From: Knoxdaviesia capensis
Taxonomy: Eukaryota; Ascomycota; Sordariomycetes; Microascales; Gondwanamycetaceae
Direction of reading: 5' to 3'
NCBI GenBank assembly: GCA_001510575.1
Contig: LNGK01000007.1
Coordinates: forward strand, 2,102,151-2,166,150
DNA: 64,000 nt
Shown: one piece after another, positions 33,463-45,372 of the stretch
Layout of the letters: every line of letters starts with the position of its first letter
Numbering within the stretch: position 1 is the first letter of the stretch
Notes under the pieces: model-generated
The model's database searches: none
What the model was told of the DNA's origin: nothing
What the model saw: the letters and a program-made list of their open reading frames with translations, nothing else
Position numbers and translations under genes: made by a program

Positions 33463-35155
33463 TACGTGAGATGTGATCTCGACGTGCATACAGCAGTGTC
33501 AGCGCACGAGGGGAACACGAACGAAAGAGAGCTGTCCTGCTGTGCCACCACCACCAAATCTTGCTCGCCTTGCTGTTCTGCTCTTGTTGCGGTCTCCTCT
33601 GCTGCGTGTGGTCTTGTGTCCCTTTGACGTCCGGCTGACTGTGTGAGACACTTCGACGTGCGCTTCTTCGGCTTCTGTTCATTCCCTCCGAGACCGTAGT
33701 CCTGGCATGCTTTTTTTTTTCCGGTTCGCGAACTACTGGCATTTCTACAGCCGTGTGTCTGCGATCTGGCCGGGCGTTCAGTTAGATACCGAGTCTAGCG
33801 AGTATCGGACCACTCGCACGCAACCCAGCCCAAACATGGACGATCAAAGTCCGACGAACGGGGGGGCGGAACTTGGTTGGTGCGTTGTCCGTTACTTAGC
33901 GGCGTTGGGTATCAAAAACTGGAAGATCAAGAGAAAGGGAAGATGTGCTGGGCCTACACACTACCGGTTGGGCTCGATGGACGCTCAAAGAGACAAGAGA
34001 GACGGGATCCGGCCACACCAAGATATTATATCACATCTGAAAGCCCACAGAGAAAGTGTTCGGTCTTCCACAGACGCTTCGACGGTTCTCCACGGGAAGG
34101 GCTTAGATGGTAATATCAGCAGCGTATTATTACTGAACGCTTAAAGAACCATGCCCGAACAGGGTCGAGTCTCTCTCTCACGGACACCACCCACCACCAT
34201 CGTCATATTTTGGGGTTTCCCGCACAATTGGAAACACAGGTGTCGTCGGTAGTGAAAGATGGAGGGCACAAAAAAGAGGGGAAACACCACCCACACCCAA
34301 GCAACGCGTTTCCCGAGCGAACAACTGGCAGGTCTAACTTGATTCAGTTTTTTTCTCTTGGGTTGGGGTGGGAGTGGTGGTGGAGCACGAAGCACACAGC
34401 TTGAAGAGACACTCAGAAGAACATAGAGAACATCGTTTTTGGCGGGGGGAAAGGGGGGGGGGGGTATTTCTTTTCTTCTCTGTGGTGTGGGTGGGATTTC
34501 TGCTTTTGTTGTGCCCAACGTCACCGTGTGTGTGCTTCTTTCTTTTTTTTTTCCTTTCTTTCTATTTTCTCTTGGGTCGCAGAAACGGTCTCGCCAGCGT
34601 GGCCAAGAGGGGCCCAAGCTGTGGAATTTGTGCCTTTTCTTTTTCTTTTTCTTTTTCTTCTTTTTCTTTCTCTTCCGTTTGGTTGTGCGTGTGCTCTTCG
34701 GCTACGGTACGGTTCGTTTCTGGACGAGAGAGTCGCAGCTCTCCCGCCCGGGAACGACGGGAACACTGGATACCGCCGACATCATGCTCACAGCCACACC
34801 TTAACTTTTTTTTTCGGTGAAAACAGAGCGTGCGTGTGGTTGTTGATAAGCACGGTGATCTTGGGCCCGCTCTGGTCTCTCTCTGGTGTGGGCGAAGCCC
34901 GTTTCTTGATGTGATGGATGGTGTGCTCACCAAGGCAAAATGACCACCGGAAGAGAAAGGCAAAAAAAAAAAGGCCTCCTGACGATTGCTACACCAATCC
35001 ATCCGATGTTTCGCTCTCTCAGAGACATGGGTGACAAACCCGGAAGCACGAAGCTGCATGGACCCAGAGTGGGATGGCTACAGTATGTGGCGTGGATGTA
35101 CTGTACCGATGCAATGCTTCTCCGCCTCTCCCCCCATGACACAATGCAGTTATGT

Positions 35156-35157
<2 letters not shown>

Positions 35158-35195
<38 letters not shown>
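35158..35195. repeat. (CT)19 microsatellite
   Basis: About 38 bp of CT dinucleotide, on the same strand as the downstream kinase-like gene. Confidence 0.92.
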
Positions 35196-35199
<4 letters not shown>

Positions 35200-36360
35200 C
35201 TGGCCAATACCCAAAAGCCTGATGCAAGCCAGAACTGCGAGACGTATAGCTGTGTTTCTGACCCCCAAATGGACTGACTGATTGAGACCACCCACCCACT
35301 CTCAGCTCAGCCAGAGCCGAAAGGAGCCTGGGTTTGCCTCTCGTTTTCTCATCGTGTCCTGCTCTCTCTGTTTCTCTCTCTGGCTCTGTTTGCAGCGCTC
35401 TCTTCTCTCGTCCTGACCGCTTCGATTTTCAAACTTGCGGTGTGAGGGGGTTCTAGGACGGAGGAACACCGACCACAAGCCGGGCCCCCGGGGCCCCGTC
35501 CAAGCGACCAGGGGCCTTGTGACGCAAAACTCGCACAGCTGGGATACCCTTTCTTGCTTGTTTACCGATAGAAGAGCAGACAGGGGGCGCGCACGCACAC
35601 GTTCGAAGAACTTCCGTGCTGTCAAGTTTTGTCAACAAACACCGCAAATACAGTGCGTGAGCGAGAGAAACTGGCCATAGTGGGCAAGCTGGGAATCGAG
35701 TGGCTGGGAATGGCGGTCAACGACACAACAAGACCAGGGGGTGGCTGGATCTGGGGCCGTTGGGCGGTTTTTTTCTTCTTTTTTCTGGCGGGACGGGCCC
35801 TCCCAGTAAACTAACAGCGAAGGGAAAGCAAAACAAAGAAGAAGAAGTCAGGTAGGGATCATGTTGACTTCATCTCGGAGTCTGGGCTCTCTGCAGAATG
35901 TGAAGATCGGTCGGTGGTGGGAGACCCAGCACGGGGCCTTATATACAGACGTGAAGTCTACGTCACTTACACGGCTGGGACAAAAAGGAACGAGCTGCGC
36001 TGCATCCCTACGGACATGCGTGGAAGCGTGTTGGAAACCAAGGCCGAGAGAGTGAGACTCTATGTGATAGATCCGGTCATCACACTTGCAAGAGTGCCAT
36101 CGTCCTCGTTTCCTCTTGCTTCTCTCCTCCTCTCAGACCAACTTATCGCTATAAGAGGTGTATGCATTTACACGATTTCTCGTGGGTGTGTTTGCTACTG
36201 CCCCGTTTGACAACAAACCCCGCTAAGCCGTTTAGGGCAGTAAACCCCCATCCGGGCCCGGCCGCGCACCAATCAGAAGCCGAAGAATTCCGCCCAGCGA
36301 GGAAGCACCACACGCCCCCCAGTTTTTAGGTGTCAGCCCTCTGCAAGTCGCTGCTCTACC

Positions 36361-36413
36361 CAGCGGTGTTAGTGGCGGCGGTGAGAGATGGGTGCAAATC
36401 ACTAACACCGCTG
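36361..36413. repeat. Perfect 14-bp inverted repeat (hairpin)
   Basis: CAGCGGTGTTAGTG (36361-36374) is exactly reverse-complementary to CACTAACACCGCTG (36400-36413), with a 25-base loop. Transcribed on either strand it would form a stable stem. No gene lies around it. Confidence 0.9.
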
Positions 36414-36879
36414 TCCCACACTCCAGCCCAATATAACGTCCCGGCTTTGGGCAGCATTCTGATCACCAGCTTCACACACTAATCCTGCATACTCCTCCAT
36501 TTCCACTCCTTCTTCCTGCATCAGCCTGCAGCAACCTGCATCAATTTTGGGAGGGATCTGTAATAAACTATATAAACTTGCCAGCTCACCAATCCAACCC
36601 TTCCACTTTTTTTCTTTCTCAGAATCCCTGCTCGCTGGAAAAAAAGAAAACAGAAAAATCTTTCTCTTTTCTCTCATCTCTCTCATGCAGCTCTCATGCA
36701 TCCATCCACTTCGCTCGCCTTGAGACTTGCAGCTTTTGCTGCCGTTCGGGCTCGGACTGGTGGCTCTGCGTCGTCGTATCAGATTGTTTGTGTGTGATCT
36801 AGAGAGGTTAAGTCCTCCACACTCACACACTGTATGAATGCAGGCTGATCGTCTCTGTCTGTCTGAGAACACGCTGTGA

Positions 36880-38640
36880 GTGGCTCTCCCCCATCCGTCT
36901 CTCTGTGTCCCTTCTCCTCTTTTCCCTCGTTTCTCGTCACTTTGCCTGTTTTTGCCTCCTCTTTTGCCTTCTTCTTCTGTCACCCCCTCTCTCTTTTTCT
37001 TTTCATTCGTCTCCGTCCTTCGTCTTCGTCTTTTCTTGCCGTTGATTCCCCAATCTGGCTGACACCCTCCATCTACATGTAGTTGGGCTCGGATCACTCT
37101 ATGCTACCGACCATTTCTCACACCATGACCTCAGCCGCTGCATCTTTGTTAGCCGTTGGACGGACATTTTGAGAGAGAAAACTTTTTTTTCCTGTCACAA
37201 GCCATATGTACTTGCATGTACGGCCAATATACACACACGCGAACCAGGAGATCTCTGTACGGGACATCCGCTGCGCGAGGGCTGACTTGGTCTGCATACA
37301 ACTATACGCCTACCCCCCCGCCTCCCCCCCCTCGTCCTCCAATCCCATTCTCTTCCCTCTTTCTCCCCAGTCCCAACACCCTTAGGACTGTGACTGCAGC
37401 GATTTGCACCAGTGAGAGTGAGAGCAGAGAGCCCGAGAGAGACAGAACAAGAAAGCAAAAGCGAGACGAAAGATCGTGCGTGTTTGTGTCGGAGACCAAG
37501 ACTGCAAGAAGGACCAAACCAGACCAAGAGAGCCGACAGTTCTGGCCACTCGGAAGCAAAGGTGGCTCTACCGGCTCCAGACTCGAATATCATCTGTTCA
37601 CTCCCCGTTGGTTCTGCCAATTGGAACTCTCCTCGGATTCCTCTTGTGTCCTACATCCTCTGCATCTTTTCCGTTGTTTTGTGCTTGAGCCGTTGAACTG
37701 TTCCCTCCTCCCCATTTCTTGACCTTCGTTGGGTTTCCTTTTATACCTGCACTCTTCTCCTTGTCCCACTTTCCATCCTCTTCTTCTCTCTCTCTCCATT
37801 TGCTCTGTATTCTCGCTCTGTTCATATTTACCAGACCTTGCGCCACGTCACAAGCATCCTGCATCCGCGCCTGGTTTGCCTCCTCTCCATCTCCCTCTCT
37901 CCCTCTACCTTGGGCCTCACCCTCTTGACGAGAAGTCCTCCTACCTCTCTTGTCCCTTTCTGCGTCCACCTATCGGGTCTCCTTCTGCCAAACATTCCCG
38001 TTTGTTCGGTCTCGTGGTGTTTTTCTCTATCTTGTTTTGGCATTCTTTCGACATCAACAAATCCAATTCCGAAGATTGCCAATCACCACCTTCTTCCGCG
38101 CCTCTCCTCCCCCCCTCTAGCCATCTTCTGCTCCCAATTTGGTTGGGGGGCTATTTCTCTCTTGCCTGTCAAGCCTACTACGTTCAATCCATGGTGTTTC
38201 TTTCACAGCACCACTATCCAGACATTGGCCTCCCTCAAGTCTTATGATCATGACTGCCTTCTCCAATCAAGATCTTGTCCAATTCTCCTGAGACGTTCTT
38301 TTGGCCTGACCGCATTACCGCCGTTCTACTGGCTCTTCATTGCTCTAGTCCTCCTGACTACTGCTTGCCGCCTTTTAGGATAATCTTCCTCCTATATCCT
38401 TAAACCCCCCCTTGACTGCACTTCAAAAGTATCTGTTTCTCTTTTTTTCCTTTCTATCTATTTATTTCTTCTCCTGTTCAATTAAAAAAGATTTATCCTT
38501 TTCTCTTCTCGGATTTCTCATTCACTTCCTCCTTACTTCATTTCGTTTGGACTCGTTTTTGCGATACTCACAATCTCCTTTGGTTTGATTCACTTGTCTT
38601 CTCCCTTTTAACACACCGTGAGCCCGTCACGTTGGCGAGC
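36880..38640 (+). promoter_or_regulatory. Long CT-rich leader/promoter tract of the kinase-like gene
   Basis: About 1.7 kb in which the plus strand is dominated by C and T (for example 36899-37032, 37715-37920 and 38410-38530). This is the same strand as the gene starting at 38850. Pyrimidine-rich stretches commonly sit near transcription starts in filamentous fungi; this one is unusually long and may include the transcript leader. Confidence 0.5.
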
Positions 38641-38849
38641 TCACATCTGAAGTCCTGGATCATCCCTCCACGACAACGGGACCCAGCTCAGGGCCTGGCT
38701 GCCTTTCTGCACTCTCTGGTATTTGGCGGTTGCCCAAACGCTTGGTAAAGCCTTCAAAGGGCAAAGGCCAATCCAGGGTTGCCAGCCCTCTCCCGAGCTC
38801 GGTTCTCCCGCAATCACCGCAAGAACAACAACAAGAACAACCCACCACC

Positions 38850-41771
38850 ATGGGTCCGAAAACTCCCTCACCCTCGTCTCTTGGAGGAGGGTTCTTCCGC
38901 AAACTTCTGTTCCGCAACCGCTCCTCATCGGGTCATCCCGAAGAAGATGCCGTCCGCATGCCCTCTCCGGTCATTGCTGACGACGAGCTCGATGTTGACC
39001 GGCCAAACCTCATCCGTCGCATGTCGATGAAGGTTGTTCACAACCTTCCCTTGACCCCGACGTTCCCGAGACAGTGGTCTGAACAGAGAAAGAACCTTTC
39101 CCCCACACATCCCACCGCCACTGAGAGAAGGGCTGTCTCCTCTGATAGACGTCGACCTGATTCCCCTCATCGGTCTATCAACGGCTCACAGTTCCCCCGT
39201 GCCAGTGCCCCGGATGTCCTCGGCCACACTGCCATTGTGCCCGACTCCCCGCTTCCACCCCTGGGTGGCGTTGAAGACCTGACTCCGGCCGAAGCCTCTA
39301 CCAGTGCTGCCGCTGTTATCCCGTTGGTTGAAGACGCCCCTGTCGGTGCCGTTTCTGACCCTGTGCCGTTCTACCCTGGCCCCGTTCATGAAGTTGCCGA
39401 GGAGGAGGATGACGATGACGATGCTGACGATGCCTCCGGCGACGACTGCTCCGTGTCCACTGCTCAGATTCAAGAAGAACTGTCCACCATCTGGATCTTG
39501 AACCTGAGCATGCATTTCAAGGACAAGTCAAAGCGCGAGAAATTCTTCATCACGTACCGAGAGAGGGAAACGCTTTTGCGTCGTGTCACGGTCTCCATCG
39601 ACTACAGAGATGTTCCCGAGAACTCTCTGGAGTATGACCTGCTCCACACCCAGTCGCAAAGAGAAAAGAATGCCAAGATCTACGAGGCAATCCGAGAAAG
39701 TCTTCCTGAGATTCAGTTCTACGATACTGTCACCAACTTGAAGTTGCAGACCAAGGGTGGTCGCTTGCACGTTCACGTTGTCGAGGACCTCAACGTGAGT
39801 TTTCCCCCTCTTCTTCTTGGCCACTGAGCCTCTCTGTGCACATCGAAGTGACAAAGATTGTCTAACATCCACAATTTTCACCCTCCACAGGAAACCATCT
39901 TCTACCCACCAGTGAGCCAGATCCAGCATCTTGGTTGCCGCATGGTCCGGGAACGGGACATCCAGTTTGATTCGCACATGTCTGGATTTGTCTACAAGGT
40001 TCAGGTCGATGGCCAGATTCTCATTAAGAAGGAGATTCCTGGCCCCGACACTATTGACGCTTTTCTGTATGAGATTAATGCGCTGAATGCACTTCGTTAC
40101 TCCCAGCACATCATCTCGTTCTATGGAGTCGTCGTCGATGACAGCATGCAGTTTGTGAAAGGACTGCTGATCAGTTACGCCCCGCGCGGAGCTCTGATCG
40201 ACGTCATCTACGACAGCCGCCAAGACAGTTTGTTCGGTTTGCCGCTGGCTAAGCGATTGCGCTGGGCACGGCAGATTGTCAACGGTCTGGCTGACATCCA
40301 CGAGAACGGATTTGTGCAGGGCGATTTTACTCTGTCTAATATCGTCATTGACGAGAACGACGACGCGAAGATCATCGATATCAACCGCAGAGGGTGCCCC
40401 GTGGGGTGGGAGCCTCCCGAGGCAACTCCTCTGGTTGATACGGTTCAGCAGCTGACCCTCTACATTGGCGTCAAGTCGGATCTGTTCCAGCTGGGCATGG
40501 TACTGTGGGCGCTGGCCACCCAGGAAGACGAGCCGGAGACTTTCCCCCGGCCTCTGTTCCTGGGCTGCGACGCCGAAGTGCCCAGCTGGTATCGGAACAT
40601 TGTCAACATTTGTTTGAGCACCGATCCCAGGCGACGCCTCCAGGCGTCTACCCTGTTGTCTCTGTTCCCTGCCATGGTTGATGAAGCCGACGAGGTTCGC
40701 CGGCCGAGCGTGGCGTCCGTCGCTGGCGACGAGACCTGTATGCCGCGTGATTGCCCGGCCGACATCAGCAACGCGCAACCCCCGATTCGTACCATCACGC
40801 AAACTGGTGACTGGCCGTATGGAAACGTGAACCACTCCAACTCCGCTGCTGTCCACAATGCTTGCTTCGAGCAGAATCTGTACAGCCGCGGCCGGTCTCC
40901 CCCAACCCCGCTGGCCAGCCATCTGGGCCAGTTTGAGGGAGACTACGCCGCCTACAGCACTGCGGAATGGGTTCACGCCACCAGCATGGCTGCGTACGAT
41001 GATACGTTTGGTGAACACGAAAACGAACATGAAGTCGGTGAAGACGACGACGATCATGATAGCGTCGGCGAGAACGAGTCGGACAAGGGCACTTCTCCGA
41101 GTGACCGCGACGACGAGGATGATGGCGACGATGAGGTTGTCGGCCAAGAGCAGCGCGGCCGGACTCATCCGTCGAGCAATGTGGCCCCCATCCCGGAGCC
41201 TGCTGCCGCCGCCGACGTGAATCTGGAAGGAGACGCACACCGTGGCCAGCGGCTGCCGGCCGATGCGGGCGATATAGAAGCAAATGTTGACGAGACTCCG
41301 CGGAGCCAAGCAATCGTTGGGGGGTCTCTCAAGCATTATTTTCAGGTGCCATCCGTCGCAGGGACTACAGCACCTGTTGGTCCGGACGCACATACAGACC
41401 GAGTCCCGGAGACAGCGGGACTCGACGATGCCACCGACAAGGCCAGCACGTGGGATGACGTGCGGGACTCGGAGGAGGCGGATTCCGACGACGCCGAAGA
41501 TGAGATGGACGAGCCGTACGATGACAGTGAGGACGACGACGACGGCGATCTGCATCTTCCCATTCAGAAGATGGATTCCGTCAGCGTGTCGCATGACGTG
41601 ATGAAGGATCTCCTCCGCGCAGCAGCTGCTGCGGCGGCCAACTCTGTGTCAGACCACGGCATGATTTTGGATGAGAAAGCGAGCCTCGTGGCTCTGGACC
41701 TTCTTGCCGCTTCCACCGGCACGTCACCGGCGATGTTGCTTGCAACGTCTCCGGCCGGCATCAAGGCTTAA
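38850..41771 (+). CDS. Atypical protein-kinase-like protein with acidic disordered arms
   Basis: Two exons, 38850-39794 and 39891-41771, give 941 aa from an ATG in good context (CCACCACCATGG). Residues 1-210 are Ser/Pro-rich with an acidic tract (EEEDDDDDADD). Residues 210-315 hold a conserved-looking helical region (EKFFITYRERETLLRRV). A kinase-like fold spans about 330-600: the VAIK-type lysine is in ILIKKEI (K361/K362), the catalytic loop reads FVQGDFTLSN (D460 and N465 kept, HRD histidine/arginine lost), and the DFG motif is replaced by DIN (D478). There is no clear glycine-rich loop. A late helix with STDPRRRLQASTLLSLFP matches the kinase C-lobe end. The last 300 residues are very acidic. 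Whether it has catalytic activity is open; similar proteins occur across ascomycetes under putative kinase names. Confidence 0.85.
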
Positions 41772-44501
41772 GTGCCGAACCACCACAACCCCCCTTTTGA
41801 ACTTTTTTCTTTCTAATATGTCCTCCTTTTGTTGGTTCTGGCTACTCAAATTGTCTGTCACTCTTCTTCGGCTATCAATTAACTTTGTCGTTATTCCCCC
41901 TTTCCTGAGCAACCCCCCTCTTTACACGCATCCTCGTTTGAATATTCCATTCGACACCCCTATTTTATTCCCTTTTATTCATCTTTGTCTTCTCCTTTTT
42001 ACAAACCCACCGCCATTACAACCGTTTTTGATGCGCTATGAATTTTTCTCTTTTATATTCAAGAGACCGACCCTTCCTACCAATTTTATGCGGGGATGTT
42101 TAAAAGGAGAGTCCTGGAGATCTTTCAGGACTGTGAGCGTGTCTGCGATGTTTATTTTTCGCTTCTTTGGATTTTTCAACACAATTTTGATCTTCGTTCT
42201 CAGGTCACACTGAGAACGACCTGTCCGGTTTCTGGTCATGACATGGCGATACCTGGACGTTCACACAACTTGGACCCCAGACGCCATGGCCGATCTCAAC
42301 CGACCATTACCCCCCATCTTCACTCATCCATTTTATGCTGCCTTTTTCGCTTCTTCAAAACCAAAAACAAAAAATTGGAGAGGGAGAAGAGTGACTGCCC
42401 GAGATGACTCTGGCCGAGCAAGGTGATATTGCTCCGCCATTCATTCTCCGGCCTCGCTCGTCTCCCTTCTCCGCTGAGAGTGACCTGCTCTCGGAGGGGT
42501 CTGGCTTATGATCTGGTGCTGCCCAGTTTTTTTTCTGTGGTTCGTGTGTGATTTGATTGAATTTTTTCTTCGCCTTTTTACTTTTTTTTTCCCGGAGATT
42601 TTTATCCTCAACCATTTTGATCCAGTTGCTTTGGCTCCGGCTTTGACTACAGCGGTGAAAACCGCAACCTCGGAGGTTGCGGTCTTCCCGTGCTGAGTCT
42701 CGCTGTGTCCAGCAACGCCCACTTTTACATTCTTGACGCTCTTTTCACGCAGGTTATGATCACGATATCATGACACTGCGACCACGAATACTTTTTACGC
42801 CATCTCTTTTTTTATCTGTCTGTTTGCTTGCTATCAGTTGCGCTACTTTTTTGGTTTTTGGTTACGGAATATTTCGCATTCAATATGCGCCCGCAGGCCA
42901 CATGGCCTTGCCATCTCGAGCTCTATCCAGCTCCCCTCACCCATGAACGACTCCCACACACTTGATCACAGGTTGGGCCCGTCTTCACACACTCCCACCT
43001 ACATCTCACCATTCCTACTACCTCCCTCGACCACTCATACCCGATTCTCTCTTCCTATCTGCGCTGTCCTGTCTTCCGTCGCCTGACTTTTTTTCTTCAT
43101 CGTCAAGAGACGAGAAGCTCACAAGCCAAGTCGAACAAGATATCCAACAACAAAAAAAAGCAAACCCCTGAATCGAACCGAAACGGGAGGAACGACAGCA
43201 AATGCGCACAGGAGAGACTGAAGAGGAAAAACGGCACCAACCCCGCCGTCCGGAATATAACCCCCATCCCCAATCCCTTGTCTGTGGGGAATGCTTCACT
43301 GCATCGTTCCCACACGACAAGGAGGAAGAAGCACGAGCGGCGCTGACGGAGAGCGCGCGGTGCACGTCTGCGAGCGAGCAGAGAACAGTGAGCGTGAGAC
43401 GTCTGGCGGCCAGACGAAGCGAAACGCGAAGGTATAGGGAAAGACGAATACCGAGAACAAAAACCAAGGAGCAGAAAAAACTACAAAACCACGAAGCGAA
43501 GAAGTGTGCATAGAAACGAAAAAGATAAAAACCACCCACCAAGAAGTTGTTCCTTCAAGATCCTCCTTACTCCCCTAATACCGGAAGACAGAATCGAAAA
43601 GACAAACAAACAAAAAAGAATCCCAGAAACTACGAAAAAGAAACCCCGCCGTTCCCGTCAGCTTTGAGAAGCGGCTTTGTGGATTGAGGCGCCGGTGTTT
43701 TCCACCAGTAAGATGAGGGAAAACCACATGCACCGCGAGCCGGAAATCACAGCCCAAGCTACTCGACCCCGAGATTCCTTTTTTTTATATCTCGCCTTTT
43801 TTTTTTTTTTTTTTAAACTCCTCTCTCTCTCTCCACCCATCTTGAAGAAACCCCCTTTTGACGTCGTCTTTTTTATTCTTTTTCTAAATCTTATGTACTC
43901 CTTCTCCCCTTTTTTCTTTTGTCGTTTTTTTCTTAACCCAGTTTTTTCTTGATTCGTCGCTTGTGTTTTCCCCATTCACGATCCCCTTCTGCCATTTCAC
44001 TTCCTCTGGACGTTCCCATCCGTCCCACGACCACCTCTTTCGAACCTCTCTCCCCGACTAAACCGTCTCTTCTCGAGAAGAGCCTCTCTACCAATACTAT
44101 CCTTCTTCTCATTTTTGAACCCCCTTTTCCCAACATTTATATTCCTAGGACGTCGACGTTGGTCCCTTTTCAGCCATCTTCGTCTCTATTCCTGTTTCCC
44201 CTTTGTTCCTCGTTCTCCTCTCCGACCTTCGCAGTACCTCCAGCGGAGACCTCTTTTTTTTAAACCTTGTTTATCTTTCAAACGACTTGCTCTTGTGTCC
44301 TTTCTCCCTCCTGAACGCTTGGTCTCGAAATAACGAACCGCGTGGGGTTTGGCACGGAGTGTCTGGCGGCAGTCGGCGTGCGTGCTGAATCGGTGGGATA
44401 CATCGGTGGTTGACGGAGCATTAGCGGGTGGTGCTTTTATGCTAGGCGACGCGTGTGTGTGCAAGACGGCGTCCAGCATTGGTCCGGACTTGGTACAAGC
44501 T

Positions 44502-44529
44502 TGTGTGTGTGTGTGTGTGTGTGTGTGTG
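44502..44529. repeat. (GT)14 microsatellite
   Basis: Uninterrupted GT run of about 28 bp in gene-free sequence. Confidence 0.92.
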
Positions 44530-45347
44530 CCTGGATAGAGAGAGATACCTCTTACTCTTCGTGTATATACATATTAAATGAAGGTTCTTTTTTTTATCAC
44601 TCCTTTTTTCTATGAACAGGTTCTTCGTGAGCATGTGTGCTATATGTGAATGTTGTAGGATGAGGGGCCGTACCCCGATCGCGCCTTCCTCTTGATCGCA
44701 ACTACATTCCTCCCTCCTTACCCCGACTTCTTCCTTCCTTCCTTCCTTCCTCGCCGACCTCGATCGCTCCTTCCCGCCTGTTGCCTCTTCCCGGCGCCTG
44801 TGTTTACTTCATAGAGCGCGATTACGTGAACCTCTGTCAGGAATACCCGAATGGCCGAGTGGTGAGTTGGCATGCAGAAGGAGTCTACATGATGATGTGG
44901 TGACACTTGTTCGTGAAGGCCATCTGTTCAACCCCATGTCGACGGCTATTCGGTGTTCCTTTTTTGGGGGGGTTTTTTTTGTATTTTTTGTGGAGGGTTT
45001 TTTTGGGGGGTTTTGTTTCTTCTCAGAGCCGGCCGCCGGTCGAGGATTCGGACACGGCGAATCGTGGGGCACCGGGGAGAGGAAGTGTGTTGGTAGTGGG
45101 CCGTCCAATCAGAGCACACGACACACCGCCCGGCGGGTGGTTTTCTAGAAGGTTTGGAACACGAGGCTGGCCGGTCCAGATCAGGGGTGGGTGCGAGCAG
45201 TGAACGAGGAGTCAGTAACAAAAGTTTGTTGAATTTTGTGCGGGTGGTGTGAGATCTCTTGTTATTTTTTTTGCTGGTGTGGTTGGGGGCGCGGGGGTGT
45301 GTGTGTCTCACATCTTACACAGACGCAGGCAGAGTATATCGTATATG

Positions 45348-45372
45348 AGTGTGTGTGTGTGTGTGTATGTGT
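45348..45372. repeat. (GT)n microsatellite
   Basis: GT run of about 25 bp with one GTAT interruption. Confidence 0.88.

Larger units (their letters stand above)
28974..38849. other. 9.9 kb gene-free block upstream of the kinase-like gene
   Basis: The longest gap in the window. No open frame in it looks like protein: they are short, low-complexity or overlap simple repeats. It contains T and A runs (T-run near 29827-29853), GT and AC microsatellites, a poly-C run with an ambiguous base, CT repeats, a 14-bp perfect hairpin at 36361-36413, a CCAAT box near 36270, and from about 36880 to 38640 a long CT-rich tract on the plus strand leading to the kinase-like gene. A long leader, 5' UTR introns or non-coding RNAs could be present but cannot be shown from sequence alone. 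Confidence 0.65.

Noticed and set aside
39528..41594. 688-codon minus-strand open frame opposite the kinase-like gene
   Set aside because: Antisense shadow. The sense strand carries kinase motifs, and the antisense frame is of unusual composition and crosses the intron of the sense gene.
44839..44960. tRNA-like sequence with a class II A-box (TGGCCGAGTGGT) and a 9-bp terminal stem (AGGAATACC with GGTGTTCCT)
   Set aside because: The D-arm and a 7-bp anticodon-like stem with one mismatch can be drawn, but position 33 is not T, the T-stem does not pair around TTCAACC, and five extra bases separate the acceptor stem from position 8. At best a degenerate relic.
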